This document shows, piece by piece, positions 46,685-58,700 of a DNA stretch of 64,000 bases. Source of the DNA: Cyathus striatus (lineage: Eukaryota > Basidiomycota > Agaricomycetes > Agaricales > Nidulariaceae). Made by a program: the position numbers and the translations under genes. The notes below the pieces were generated by a model, which saw only the letters and a list, made by a program, of their open reading frames with translations, was not told the origin of the DNA and searched no databases. Position 1 is the first letter of the stretch; the number at the start of each line of letters is the position of its first letter. The stretch spans positions 6,076,001 through 6,140,000 of the forward strand of contig JAOVFP010000003.1 in the NCBI GenBank assembly GCA_025738555.1. Direction: 5' to 3'.

Positions 46685-47300
46685 ACAAGTTCTCCATTTG
46701 GTGTGGTGGTGAGATAACACATCCGCTTCGCAATGCTGAATATGATGTTTGCTGAGTCAGTGAGTAGCCATGGGGATTGATTCACTTTTGGTCCTCCTGT
46801 GGTGGAAGTGGAGTTGGCTGCAATGAGGGTTTCGAGGTATGTGTGGAAGGAGAGTGCATCGTAGGATAGTAGGTATCTGTAAATTGATGTTAGCCAGTTT
46901 GAGGAGGGGGAGGTGAGAGAGAAGGTACCCTGGGTTACAAGGTATGTGTGGAAGGAGTGTGTTGTAGGATAGTAGGTATCTGTAGATTGATGTTAGCCAG
47001 TTTGAGGAGGGGGAGGTGAGAGAGAGGAGAAGGTACCCTAGGAGTCTTCGTAGAACACCAAGATCTGAAACAAGCTGTTTCATTTTAGGGCCCACTTTGT
47101 GCCAGATTGGATCTAGCCGCCTCCACACGACCATGTTGAAGGAGCGGAAGTATGCGTTTTGGAGGGATATGTCATCTAGGTCGAGCTGTAGAAAGGTAAG
47201 GAGTATAAGGGGAAGGAATGAAGGAAACGTACTTTAGTATTCGACCTCCTCAGTTCCGCAAGTGTACTACTCATACACTGAATGATGGCAGTGGATCCTG
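46685..47300 (-). pseudogene. Captured fragment of RAD1/XPF DNA repair endonuclease gene
   Basis: Minus-strand exons match the fungal Rad1/XPF nuclease: CMSSTLAELRRSNTK, then across an intron (about 47196-47232) SLQNAYFRSFNMVVWRRLDP and IWHKVGPKMKQLVSDLGVLR, then ALSFHTYLETLIAANS and VNQSPWLLTDSANIIFSIAK with KRMCYL. The Rad1-Rad10 nuclease cuts DNA in nucleotide excision repair. Only an internal part of the protein is present and introns are retained, so the piece came from genomic DNA, not mRNA. An exon-intron junction is duplicated (46835-47040). No promoter or catalytic domain is present, so it is not a functional gene. Confidence 0.78.
46835..47040 (-). repeat. Tandem duplication of about 105 bp inside the RAD1 fragment
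   Basis: Two copies starting AGGTATGTGTGGAAGGAG (46835 and 46940), containing the end of one exon, an intron and the start of the next. It interrupts the reading frame and confirms the piece is drifting. Confidence 0.8.
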
Positions 47301-47708
47301 CATTATCTCTATTAAATCTGTGCACCGTCGTTCGAGGGACTCTTTGATTTCCATGTGGAAGCTTTGTTTGGTAACGCAGTGTGGGGAGGGTGAAGAAGGA
47401 GAATGTGCTCACCGAGGGTATATGACACGACAAATGACTTTTGCTGCTGGAACTCAACATTGCCATCCAAGGGAGGTGTTATGGTGCTATTGCGAGGGGA
47501 TAGAGGGGAAGATGGCACTACCTAGTAGCACTATACTATTGAGAGTGAAGGGTGAGAATGGGGAATGGACACACACAAGTCTGATGTCAGAACGAGAAGA
47601 GAGGTCCGTGCATAGCTTACAAATAGCGGGTCTGTGTGTCCCATGCGTCATCGATAACACAGAATGAATTGGCACAAGTACTACATAAAACATATAGTAC
47701 TTTTGACA

Positions 47709-49313
47709 TTAGTTATTGGCAATGGTGTCTTCAAAGAAAACTGGAGGGAGAAAATGCTGTGCTTCATACTGAGTATCCTGTGGTATATCACATGAACCAC
47801 CAAACACGGAGTGAGAGTCACCGAAGCCCCCAAAAACACTTGAAGATTGTGCTGACGTGCAAGGAACTGCAGCAGTATATGTAGCACTTGAGGCAGGAGC
47901 TGCATGAGTAGGACCGGAAGGGTTAGCTCGACTCTGAAACTTCATCATGAACTGTTCATGGCATTGGCGGTTCCTCTCAGTCTTCCTCTTCTCCTGCTCA
48001 AGGACAACCTCCTGATTCACCTTTGCCAGCTCAACTCTTTCCCTCGCCTCAGCCACTATCCTCGCCTTCTCCAACTCTAACTTCATAGTCAATTCCTTTT
48101 CATGAGTGGACGCCTCGAGCTCAGCAACTGCAAAGATGTCACCTCCAATCTTGGATCTCTTGGTATTTCTCACTGGTGTAGCCGCAGCAGGCTTGGAAGA
48201 ATTGGGACGAGCAGTTGTTCTTGGCCGAGGAAGTGGGCTGGATAGATCTTCCTTGCTGTCAAGTTCAAGCTTTTGTTTTGCTGGGTATGAATCCTCTCTG
48301 TCAACTTCAGCAAAGAGCTCCACTGGTAGGTCTTCTTTGGAGTCAGACATACCTGTACCAAATTCAGAGCTGGGAGTAGGTACAGTAGCTGGCTCCTCAT
48401 CGTGATCGATGTCTGAATTCTGCCACCCATCAACACCCTCAGCCTCGCTACTAGCACCTTCAGCTAGAAGGCTCAAGTCAAGCTGAGTACCACTGTGACC
48501 GAGACCAATCGGTGTACAGTTCGGATGCTTCGATATCAAGTTTTTCATCTCATAGAACCAGGGTGTCGTCTGCTTAATTTGATCTGATAATACAAATATG
48601 TCGGTTCCAGAATATGAAAAAACATCAAAATTGTAAAGCTTACCCCACTTTGTATGCAATGGAGTTCCTTCTGCAATTTCATCTGCAGATTTTAGGCCCG
48701 CACCAGTCTGGCCCATGTCTGCAATGTGTTTGGCCGTAATGCTGCGCATACTAAGTGATCAACATACACGAATTAGTATTAGAACATATATATTAGATGA
48801 AGCACTTACACTCAAAGGCGATTTTTGATTTTATCCACCCATGGCTTGCGAGCCTTACTAGCTGCTGGTATTCCACCCTTAGCCATAATCCTCTCTTGCT
48901 GTTGCGCATCAAGGACAAGCTGAAAGCTTTCACCAAAAACGTCATGCTTCTCAAACATAGCAATAGCTAGCTTCCAGTGCCAATCGGTCTTCTTTTTGCC
49001 ACCACCTTTGGTCATTGACAGATGCCCTCCAGGAGGTGGGAAGAGACCGTTCTTGATCTTCATATCGGTTGTCATTTTGGAGATAAGGAGCCATGTCTCA
49101 CGGTAGTCATTGGCATTCCAACTGGGGATATAACAGGTTAGCATAATCATGACACTGTGAACTGATTTAGATAATGTACTCGATTTTATCATTCTTAGCG
49201 ACATCATTAGTCTCTGAGTCAGGATCCTTCTTCGCCTTTTGCCCTCATGGTTTCGGAGTGGATGCTTCGGAGTTAGACACAGCTTTATTAGTAGACGGCT
49301 TCTTTCTGGCCAT
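47709..49313 (-). pseudogene. Accessory protein gene of the Harbinger-type element (putative Myb/SANT-like)
   Basis: ATG 49313. Exons are joined through 49141-49195 (KID|WNANDYRETW) and others. Protein segments include WNANDYRETWLLISKMTTDM, GGGKKKTDWHWKLAIAMFEK, AKGGIPAASKARKPWVDKIK, and a long coiled, Glu/Arg-rich C-terminal part (HEKELTMKLELEKARIV). A tryptophan-based N-terminal fold and the position beside a Harbinger transposase suggest the DNA-binding partner usual for PIF/Harbinger; this is inference. Codon 23 is TGA (49245-49247) where CGA is expected, so the ORF is interrupted unless an internal start is used. Confidence 0.65.
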
Positions 49314-49789
49314 AGTAATAATAATAAAGCCCAGTAGGATTACGAGGAAGGAGGAGGTTCAAGGAAGCAGGTAGAAATTTTCGTTGCATGGGGCTCAATT
49401 TTTCCTTAGGTAATACACTTACTAAATCATAAGTATTTATAATTTAAACATAAAATATAATAATTACAAAAGTTAACTAAATACAAGCAAAGGGCACCAG
49501 AACCAGAACCAGAACCGCCTGTGGACCAACTAAAAAGCTGGTCCACAGGTGGATTCTGGTTCATGGTTTTTTTTGGTTCTCCCACGGTTTTGGTGTTCAG
49601 AACCAAAGTCCGAACCAAAACCAGAACCAGCCTACCGTGACCCCCCCTAATATGTGTAGTGTTCTATATACAGATTACAGGAACAAGGTGTTTTTAAAAA
49701 ATGACTATTGAAACTGACATAAGTAGTCTTTAGCACAGTTTGGTTTCCATTAAACAAAGTTCTCTTCACTGAACTCAGGTAGGGAACTG

Positions 49790-52700
49790 TAGTGTTGCCG
49801 TGGACTGAGCTGGACTGGACCAAACTACATTATTATGTTGAGTTTGTTGGAGTGGACTGGACGAACTCAAATGTGGGAATAAGTCCGGTTAAGATCGTGA
49901 GTGCGGACTGGACACGAGCGGACTGCATTGATGTCGGCCTTAACAGTGATATGTAGCTGTAGCCAATGAGAAGCTGAGATCTTGAACAAGGGCTTAGCGA
50001 CCAATTAGTGATGGCAGGAAGAGGATAAATAAAAGTAATTCTATATGTTATCACAGTTACAATTTATCTTCCTCTAGTATTGGGGATGGATACCCTTCTG
50101 CCTCGGCATTACTAATAAGCTCTTCAAGTTCCTCAAACCGTTGTTGCTCTTGCAATTCTGTTGCCGCATACAGCGTAACAGGCCCAGAAATACTATAATC
50201 TTCCACTTTTGCAAGCTGAATATCCCCAGTAAATACTAAACAGTCTTGCCTGTATGAATATTTCAGTATCTGCAGTGCTTCAAAGATTACTGGCGATATT
50301 CTGCTGCATCGAAGAGTTGCTGTTTCTTTACTTGAAGAGAATGCATGCTCACATGACACAGCTGAGGCTTGCACAGGTAAAACATCCATCGTTACATGAA
50401 ATAGCAGAGGGAATGTTGAAGAATTGAGCTAGATAAGAGTTAACATGCCAAACTATAAGGAATGAAGTAGTTATGTTACTTCCCAGAAATTTACAAGATT
50501 GTCAGTCGATTCTTGAAGACAAAAGACACCAGCTGCTTCATATGCATCGAGTTCCCATTCTGCTGCCTGTCTGTCTTCTGCAAGTTTTCGATTCTTCTTG
50601 TCTTCAATTTCTTGGGCTGATGGTGTGTGTGATAATGTTGATATATTGGCAGCTGTCATTGGGGGATTGTTTGCTGCAGGGGTTTTTGACATGGAAGAAT
50701 GTCGTTGAAATACATTGAGACTACAGAAGTGACTGTAAGCATGCGCTTGTGCTTGCAACACATTTTCCATGGCTGATACAGGTTCAATCTGATGTGCTAC
50801 CAAATGCCATGTTCCAGGGTTCCTGCTGCTGATAACACTGAGTTGCATTACAGAATGCTTCTCATGTTCTTCATGAAGCTTTGTTTGATAGGATGTCATC
50901 TTTGAAGTATCATCAAAAGAATACAGTGAGCATGAAACACATAAAAGTTATTTGAAAGACTTACTGATTCAAGAATCCAGTTGTGTGCATCCTGAATGTG
51001 CTCTGAGGGCCAGTTTTTTTTTATCCAAGTAAATTTCATGGTAGGATTTAACACTAGAAGCACAATGAGATCAATGTAGTATGAGTTTAAAATACAAGAT
51101 ATAACACACCCATTGCATGTGCATACATCTGGGTGCTTTGAGCTAATGAAACATATTCTTCTATTTTAGCCATTCCCATACTGATGTAATGGCTCAGCTC
51201 TGGAAGGGTCCTTGTTTGGTAGACACGCTGGTTGTTGAGCAATGTCTCATGTGCTGGTAAGGAAAGTGACAGTGTTGGTGTGCACTCCCCAGATAGGAGT
51301 TCCTGCACTAAATGTGGCACCTCCAGAACTTGTCGAATGTCACATAGCACACTAAGATCATTATCAGTAAATAGATGGCAAGCTAAATCGCCATTGCTCC
51401 TATGGAGAAATACTTGGATAGCCTTATTAAATATTTCAGCATAGATAAAGTAAAACAGTTATACATATACTTACTGGGTAGAGGTGAATAACACAGTCAA
51501 TCATGAGGTATGTTGAAGACCAGTGTGTTTCACAGTCACATAGTAGCTGCAATACTGGAAGTTTATTTGCCCAATAGCCCTTCTCATTACCCTCAATAAT
51601 AATATCCTGAAGCTCTTTGTGGTGCTTTCCAGATGCACGGCATACAGTCACAAGATTTTGGCACTTTCCAATTAAGTCCTTGCATAAGCTTGTTGAATAC
51701 TCAAAAAGCTGAAGCTGAGTTGGAGGGACAAATGGTGGCTCATCATTGTTGGAATTATTCACAGACTGCAATGGTGGTGTATAGTTTAATACAGTGTTCG
51801 GACTGCATTTAAGTTCATCTATGAAAGCCTGGCAAGCAAGATTGATGATATGCAGGAAACATCTATTAAAAACAAGTAAGTATTCTCAATTCTCAAAGAT
51901 AAGCTGCTTAAATACTAACCAAATATAATTGCCATCCTTGTTGAACATGATACCTTTCTCTAAGAGTTTCTGTTCAACCTGTATCATAAATGTATTGTTG
52001 TTTGACGCATTGTCCATGGTAATCATCCCAATCTTGTTTAAGTCTCAGCTCAAGTACTATGCAATAATATAAAATATACATACCTTGTAAATAATTTCGT
52101 ACTTCTGTAATGTATTGTAGAAAATGTTACCGAGATTTGTTCCAGTGTGAGCCTCTTCCACATGGGTAAATGCAATAAGTGCACTGTGATACTCAAGCTT
52201 CCCATCTGTGTTGTGAAGGAGAAAATGTGCTGTGATAGCCATAAAAGAGTGAAGGATGGGATCACTCCATAAGTCAGTGGTGAATAATATGCACCCAAGG
52301 GCATCCTGTAAATAAACTAAGGATATTTATGCGATTATTAACGTTGAATATACTCACCTTCATGTTGTTTTGAAGCTTCATGAACATCTTCTTGTGCTCA
52401 AGAAGGATATCTTGGGTCAATTTTGTGCAATGAGGCAACTGCTCATCAGTAATATCATCCCTGGCAAGATAAATAATCAAGTCATGGAATTCTTGACAAT
52501 CAAGAATATTCATAGACTATGACAATCAAATCAGGAAATAATCAGCTGTAGTTGAGATGTGTATTGTACCTGATTGTCAACTACAATCCACTGCATGAGC
52601 AAATGATAAAAATGCTCATACAAAAACACACCACCCACTCGGCCTGACACTATTTCTTTCCCCTTCCCTTTCTCCTTCACCCCCTTTAACCTTAACTCTG

Positions 52701-54191
52701 CTATGGCATTCTCCCAAGTGACATCATGAACAGTCTTCAAGTGATGTTGAATGCAACTTGTCATGCTGTCTGCCAACCTAAAGGTTTTCCAACTTTCTCT
52801 ATAAAAGCAATTAGTAATTCAGCAACTCGTAAATAATGGTAATTGGTACTTGCATAGCTTACAGCCTACAAATGCACTTGTTGGTTTACTCCATAGTCAT
52901 GGTTCAGATTCAGCATCTGGAAGCACAGCCAGTTTTTTGTTGGTATCGAGTGGCTGCAGGAAGTACCATACATCTGTCGCACTGGACTTATCCACATTAC
53001 GAGTTGTTGGAGGTGAAACAGCTGGGGCTGCCTTTGCAGCAGACTCGCATGATGGCATCTCAATCAATGGGGAGGTCCTAGAAACCATTGTTAGGACTAG
53101 AGTTCAAGCATGTTGCTGCACTGTTGATGAAAGCCCAGATAGCCTGGACAGCATGGCAATGTTTGTGGGTGTTTTTGGGGGGCCAATCGGCGATCCTGCA
53201 GGAATGTGAAGGAGTTGAAACAATGGGTGCTGCTTGAGCATGTTTGGTTCTATGGGTATGCTGGAATCCTCTTTTTCTTTTTACACCTCAAGAAGACTGA
53301 GTAGTCTGCTGTAGTCCACCTTGTGAAGCAGCATTAAGAAGAGTAGAGCATGAGTCTGTTAATGGAGTAGAATTCGGAGTGTTGAAACCCATATGCAAGA
53401 TTAAATGGCTAAGTGGGATGGGAAGGCCTGCATAGTGTGGGTTCTGAACAAAAAAAGCGGAGTTCTGAGTCTGTTGATTCAGATTAGATGACCAGTGGGG
53501 TGGAAGCAGCAGCATAGTTAATCCAGTAGATGGGCCAGCATACCCCAGAGAAGAAATAGGTATTGTTGAGTAATCTTCCCAGCTAATGTGAGATGAAGGA
53601 GCAGGTGACACATTGATAATAGGAACATAACACTGACTGCCTGATCTGGGCTGGACATGAGCAGGCTGAGTACTACTCATTGTCAGATGGAATGGAGTGA
53701 AAAAACCTGAGAAATTCAAATTCAATCCACTTTCATGTGTGCTGTTTTATACCTAACTTTCCCTGACATCCGAAGAGCTAATACTTGGCTAGCACTCGGT
53801 AGTTTCTGTTTCAGAAATTTAACTCAATACAATACCTGAATTCCAACACTCCACTGGAGCAGACGGTTAATTTTTGGGGTATTTATGACACATTATTGTG
53901 TAATTTGAGAGAACACGAGATGAAAGAGAGCAAGCAAAGAGGAGTAATCTATTGAGATTGAGTAGCAGAAGGCAAGCGGTGAGTTGCTGTTGGCGAACAT
54001 GTTGCAAAAACACGTTACATCAGTGCATCACATGTTATTATGACATAATATCAACAAATTCTGCTGAGTCCGTCCGGAGTCCACGATCTCAGTTCACTCC
54101 TAGCTCGTTACAGCGGACTCAAAACGATCTGAAGCAAAAATGGACTGGACCAAACTCAGATCACTTCAGCTCAGTCCATGCAGCAACACTA
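49790..54191 (-). mobile_element. Autonomous-looking hAT transposon, 4,402 bp
   Basis: Left end TAGTGTTGCCGTGGACTGAG; the right end, complemented, reads TAGTGTTGCTGCATGGACTG, i.e. related inverted ends starting TAGTG like other hATs here. The flanks (GGGAACTG and CGGGTAAC) do not show a clear 8-bp duplication, so the exact ends or later rearrangement remain uncertain. It encloses a full transposase gene on the minus strand. Confidence 0.75.
50057..53680 (-). CDS. hAT transposase
   Basis: Many exons on the minus strand; suggested start ATG 53680. Segments in order: an N-terminal Pro/Ser-rich region; SATDVWYFLQPLDTNKK; HHLKTVHDVTWENAI (zinc-finger-like); the first catalytic Asp region LFTTDLWSDPILHSFMAITA; the second in IGMITMDNASNNNTF; CDCETHWSSTYLMIDCVI; and the C-terminal dimerisation domain SAVSCEHAFSSSKETATLRC with SPVIFEALQILKYSYR. 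Order and spacing match an entire hAT transposase. No stop was seen in the exon segments read, but the intron model is not verified. Confidence 0.8.
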
Positions 54192-54577
54192 CGGGTAACC
54201 TGTGGGTAGTTTGAGGCTGACCCACACCCATACCCATCAAAACCCTTACCCATGAACCCACAGGTATTTTTAGCATGGGTATTAAAAGGCCCTTTTTGGG
54301 TGCATGGGGAAGGGGAGGGGAAGGATCTGGTTAACCTGCCAAATTTGATGAAATCAAAACCAGATCCTTCACCGGTACCTAACTCTTGACGTTAAGCCCT
54401 TGCCCAGTCTAAAATCAGCATTCGGATACATTCTGGGGAGGGGATGGGCATGACAGTCCATGTTTTCCCACCCTTTCCTTATTCCATAGCAGCCTCTGTC
54501 TCCCCCACTATTCCAGCACTATTCCACATTAATTCTACATAATTTGACTCTATTTTTATATACTCAACCCACTTCTC
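54192..54577. other. Terminal-like repeats upstream of the second Harbinger system
   Basis: Begins with dense TACCCATxAACCC-type repeats (54225-54300), much like subterminal repeats of DNA transposons, then a short inverted pair around 54325-54370 (GGATCTGGTT and AACCAGATCC). It is probably the left end of the second Harbinger element; the right end lies outside the window. Confidence 0.45.
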
Positions 54578-54859
54578 ATGTCATCTGTCAATACCGACCC
54601 TGCTCCATCTCCTGCACCTAAGAAGAAGGCTTCTGAAAAAGGAGATAAGAAGCCTCTGAAGCAATGCATTTGGACTGATGAAGATGATGCCATCCTCATT
54701 AGCACTATGAAGGATCTGAAGGTTTCTTGACAAGCTGAGAATGGGTGGAAGGGCACAATCTGGAAGAAAGTAGAGGCAGCTTTAGCAGATAAAGGGTCTC
54801 GGAAGGGTGCAGAGAAGACTGCTGTTAAATGTGAGGATCATTTTGGTAATGTATGTTAT

Positions 54860-55469
54860 TGTCACGTCCCGTTCTATTCCACTAGGGACAAGAACCTCGG
54901 AGTAGATAGTCTAATAGAAGCGGAGTAACTCGCGCACGTTAGTAGGGTGCGTGGAGGTAGTGAACGAGTACGGGAGTAGTGGAACGTTGGCTTCAACTTG
55001 TGTGTTGCGCCCCTTGGACTTCCAGTTCCGTATTTAGAACAAAGCGGAGTAAGTGGCAAAATAGCGGAGTTGGCTCAAGGCCCAAGTGGGAGAAGAGTGT
55101 AAACGTAGTTGATTTGAAACTGAAGTCTATCTACATTACAGGAGTAGTTTATATAGTAAACTACTTTGTCCGAATGCGTATGGAGTAATGCCAATGGGTA
55201 TGTGGCATCCTAGGGTTAAGTAAACTCCATGAAATGTAGAACATGGTAAACTAGTAGTACGCCTCTAGATTATAGTCATAGGAGAAATGGCCGCGGCCGG
55301 AGAACAAGGTAGAAATATTAACGGGAAGGAACAAGTAAACAGTTACAAGTAAACATTAGTAAGGGGAGTTCGATATATAATAAGTATACATAGTCCGGAG
55401 GAAACGTACTAAAAGCGGAGTAAACTCGGAGTTGACTCCAATGGTACAGGGATTGTCACGGATATGACA
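54860..55469 (-). repeat. Chromovirus 3' LTR (610 bp)
   Basis: Same length as its partner, with three transitions seen between them, two of them at CpG positions. Contains a region similar to the solo LTR at 27506. Confidence 0.95.
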
Positions 55470-55797
55470 GTATCCTCCCATTAAGGCCGAGCCTTCGAGG
55501 CCTTTGAGACAAATAGGAATAGTTATGCTTATTCAGCAGTGAAAACTCCGGAGATTGCTGAGGGCAATGCCAGAGGTGGAGTAAATGATACTGTGGTGGA
55601 GATAATGAGTCTGGGAGTGAAAATGAAGATAGAAATGAAATTGAGCCAGAGGAAAATGTGCATAGACAGGAGAAAATGTTTTGTAGGTTTTGGACTTTGA
55701 ATTGTTTTTTGGTGTATGTGTGCGCACGAGTGCACTAGGAATTGAGACTAAGAAAAGGAGTGAAAGCGGAGTAAAATGAGTTAGAGCGGAGTAAAAT

Positions 55798-58700
55798 CTA
55801 AGTGGTGTCTGGATTGGGCTTATCAGGATATTTCGAATGGAATTCCTCGATAAGTTCAAAAGCATGCTCTAGCTCCGTTGCGGCTAGCCAAGTTAACTCT
55901 TCGTCTGTGCCCTCATATCCAGACCAGCGGACTAGATACCGGAGTTTGCATTTGCAACAACGATCTAACTTGGAGTCACAGATTTCGCTGACTTCGTACT
56001 CGATGTCGCCATCAAGTTCCACCGGAGGAGGCGGAGGTATTTCACGTTCAGGGAAAGGATTTTCTGTGGCTGGCTCGAGCATAGAGACATGGAAGACCGG
56101 ATGAACTGAGCGAAAGTTGGTGGGGAGGCATAAGGTGCGGGAGTGGGATCCAGTTTCGGCAATAATCTCGTATGGACCATAATACTTTTCAGCAAACTTT
56201 TTGCTGGACGAGTAGATTTAAAGAACTTAGCGCAGACAAAAGCCTTTGTTCCAACCTTGAACTCCAGAGCTGGCAACCGACGGTTGTCTGCTCCGACTTG
56301 ATAACGCTTTTGAGCAAGTGCTATTTCAATTTTGAGGAGTTCGTGAAGTTCTTGGAGGTCAACGGCAAATTCCCGTGCTTTAGCTGCAGTAACATCTCGT
56401 TCCGGATGAACTGTTATTGCTGGGTGATAACCCTTGTTGGCGAAGAAGGGGGTTGTATTAGTGGTCGAGCTCGGAGTATTATTATACGCGAACTCAGCAA
56501 GAGGAAGTAGAACAGCCCAGTTGTCCTGCTGGTAGTTGCAGTAAATGCGGACATATTGCTCCAGAACTTGGTTGATACGTTCTGTTTGTCCATCACCCTC
56601 TGGGTGGTACCCGGAGGTAAAGTGCAAGGTCATGTCGAGGACTTTGCCCAATGAACGGAAGAAATGAGAGATGAACTCCGAGCCTCTGTCGGAGGTAACA
56701 TGCTCTGGAACACCATGTTTAGAAAATACATGCAAGACAAAGAGCTGAGCGAGTTGGGCGGAGGTAATGGTGTTATAACAGGGAATGAATATTGCCTGCT
56801 TGCTGAAACGATCTATGACGACCAGAACGGAGTTATACTCTTCTGAACCGGACTTAGGAAGTGTTTCGATGAAATCCATTGAAATAGAACTCCATGGACG
56901 TCCTGGAATTGGGAGTTGCTTCAAAGTGCCATAGAGTCGATGCCTTTGGGGTTTAGATCGCATGCAAGTGGTACAGGACTTACAGTAGTCCTTGATATAA
57001 GTGCGGAGGCCGGGCCAAGTGTATTCACGCCTGATGATGGACAAGGTCTTGTTTTGACCGGGGTGTCCAGCGAGGATGTGATCATGCTTGTACTGGAGAA
57101 CGCGGAGGCGAAGGGAATTGTCATTGGGAACATAGATATGTTCATCGAGACGGAGTAATTTGTCCGTTCCGACTGACCAACGACCAGTGGGATCTCGGAG
57201 ATGGATGGCAGCAACAGTGTCAGTAGGTTGAGCGATCAGGATATCATGATGAAGCTGCTCAACGTCCATAACTATGCTAGCTCCGAGAATCGGTAGGAAG
57301 AGAATAGTAGCTCACAACGAGGTAGTGAGTTGTTCTTGAGTGAAAACTGGCCTAAAGTTATGCGGATTGACTGTGGCATAGTCGTTATCCCCCTCTTTAG
57401 AATAGACGTCCCAGCGTCTAGTTAATGCATCTGGTTTAGCTCCGAGCTTCCCTGGACGAAAACGTATAACTAGATTGAATTGAGAAAGATACTCCGACCA
57501 ACGGGCTTGACGATGAGTAAGGATCTTGGTGGTGGAGAAGTATTCAAGGTTCTTGTGATCAGTGACCACGTCGATTGGAATACCAGAACCCTCCAAGTAA
57601 TGTCGCCATACTTTGAAAGCTTCAAAGATCGCTAGGAGTTCTTTGTCATGGGTGTCGTAGTTCAACTCCGGAGCAGTAAAGGTCCTGGAGTGGAATGCTA
57701 TAGGGTGGATATCGCCATCGTCAGCAATAATAGAGAGAATAGCTCCGAGTGCATAGTCTGAAGCATCAGTCTCTACTATAATCTGTGCATCTGGCACCCA
57801 GTGTGTAAGCACTGGAGCAGTACTGAAAGCATCTTTCAGATGATTGAACACCGCACGGCATGCCGGAGTAAAGTCCCACTTCAAACCCTTCCGGGTAAGA
57901 CGTGTTAATGATACAACGATGTCCGAGTAATCTCGAATGAAACGTCGATAGAAATTGGCGAAGCCAAGGAAAGATTGAACATCTTTCACTTTTCTAGGCT
58001 CAGGCCAATCCTGAATTGTTTGGACTTTGTCCTTAGACATTGTGAGGCCGGACGGAGAAAGAACGAAACCAAGGTACTCAACAGACTCTGTGTGGAATTC
58101 ACACTTATCTGCCCGGGCATAAAGACCATGCTTTCGCAATCGGCGTAGGACTTCCTTAACGTGTCGACGGTGTTCCTCCATGTTATTGGAGTAGATAAGA
58201 ATATCGTCGAGGTAAACTATTACGCACACGTCAAGTAAATCCTTGAAGATGTCGTTCATAAAACGTTGAAAGGCTGCAGGTGCATTGGTAAGTCCAAATG
58301 GCATTACTAGCCATTCAAACGAGCCATAGCGAGTGTGAAAGGCAGTCTTCCATTCATCTCCGTCAGTGATACGGACAAGATGGTAAGCGTGGCGGAGGTC
58401 GATTTTGGAGTAAATTCGAGCCTTGCGAGGACTATCAAGGAGGTCGGCAATAAGAGGGAGAGGGTACCTATCCTTCTTGGAAATGGCATTGAGTCCACGG
58501 AAATCGACACAAAGCCGAAGTGAACCATCCTTCTTCCGGACAAAGAGCACTGGTGCTCCATGCGGAGAACGTGAAGGACGTATGAAGCCAATACGGAGAT
58601 GTTCGTCAATGAACTCCCGTAAAGATCCAAGCTCGGATTGGGAAAGGGAATAGATTGTACCAACTGGAGGAGAAGAGCCTTCCTCCAGATTGATTTTAAG

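Larger units (their letters stand above)
40877..49647 (+). mobile_element. PIF/Harbinger-type DNA transposon, 8,771 bp, with captured host DNA
   Basis: Ends: GGGGGGGTCATGGTAG-CTTGGTTC on the left, and on the right the complement of GGGGGGGTCACGGTAGG-CTGGTTC, a clear inverted pair. They are flanked by TAATA at 40872-40876 and 49648-49652 (a 5-bp duplication; it can also be read as AAT with the element starting at A, closer to the 3-bp Harbinger rule). Subterminal GGTTCTGG/CCAGAACC repeats occur at both ends. Cargo: nested hAT (41184-42754), Harbinger transposase (+), unrecognised segments, inverted minisatellites, a RAD1/XPF gene fragment (-), and a putative accessory gene (-). The two-gene layout is usual for PIF/Harbinger; the size and cargo are not. 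Confidence 0.82.

Noticed and set aside
51436..52776. Several small minus-strand ORFs as separate genes
   Set aside because: Each matches successive pieces of a single hAT transposase and is joined by plausible short introns.
54979..55188. Identical small plus-strand ORFs in the two chromovirus LTRs (also 61352-61561)
   Set aside because: They lie within the LTRs, antisense to the element, and have no recognisable domain; they are conserved only because the LTRs are young.
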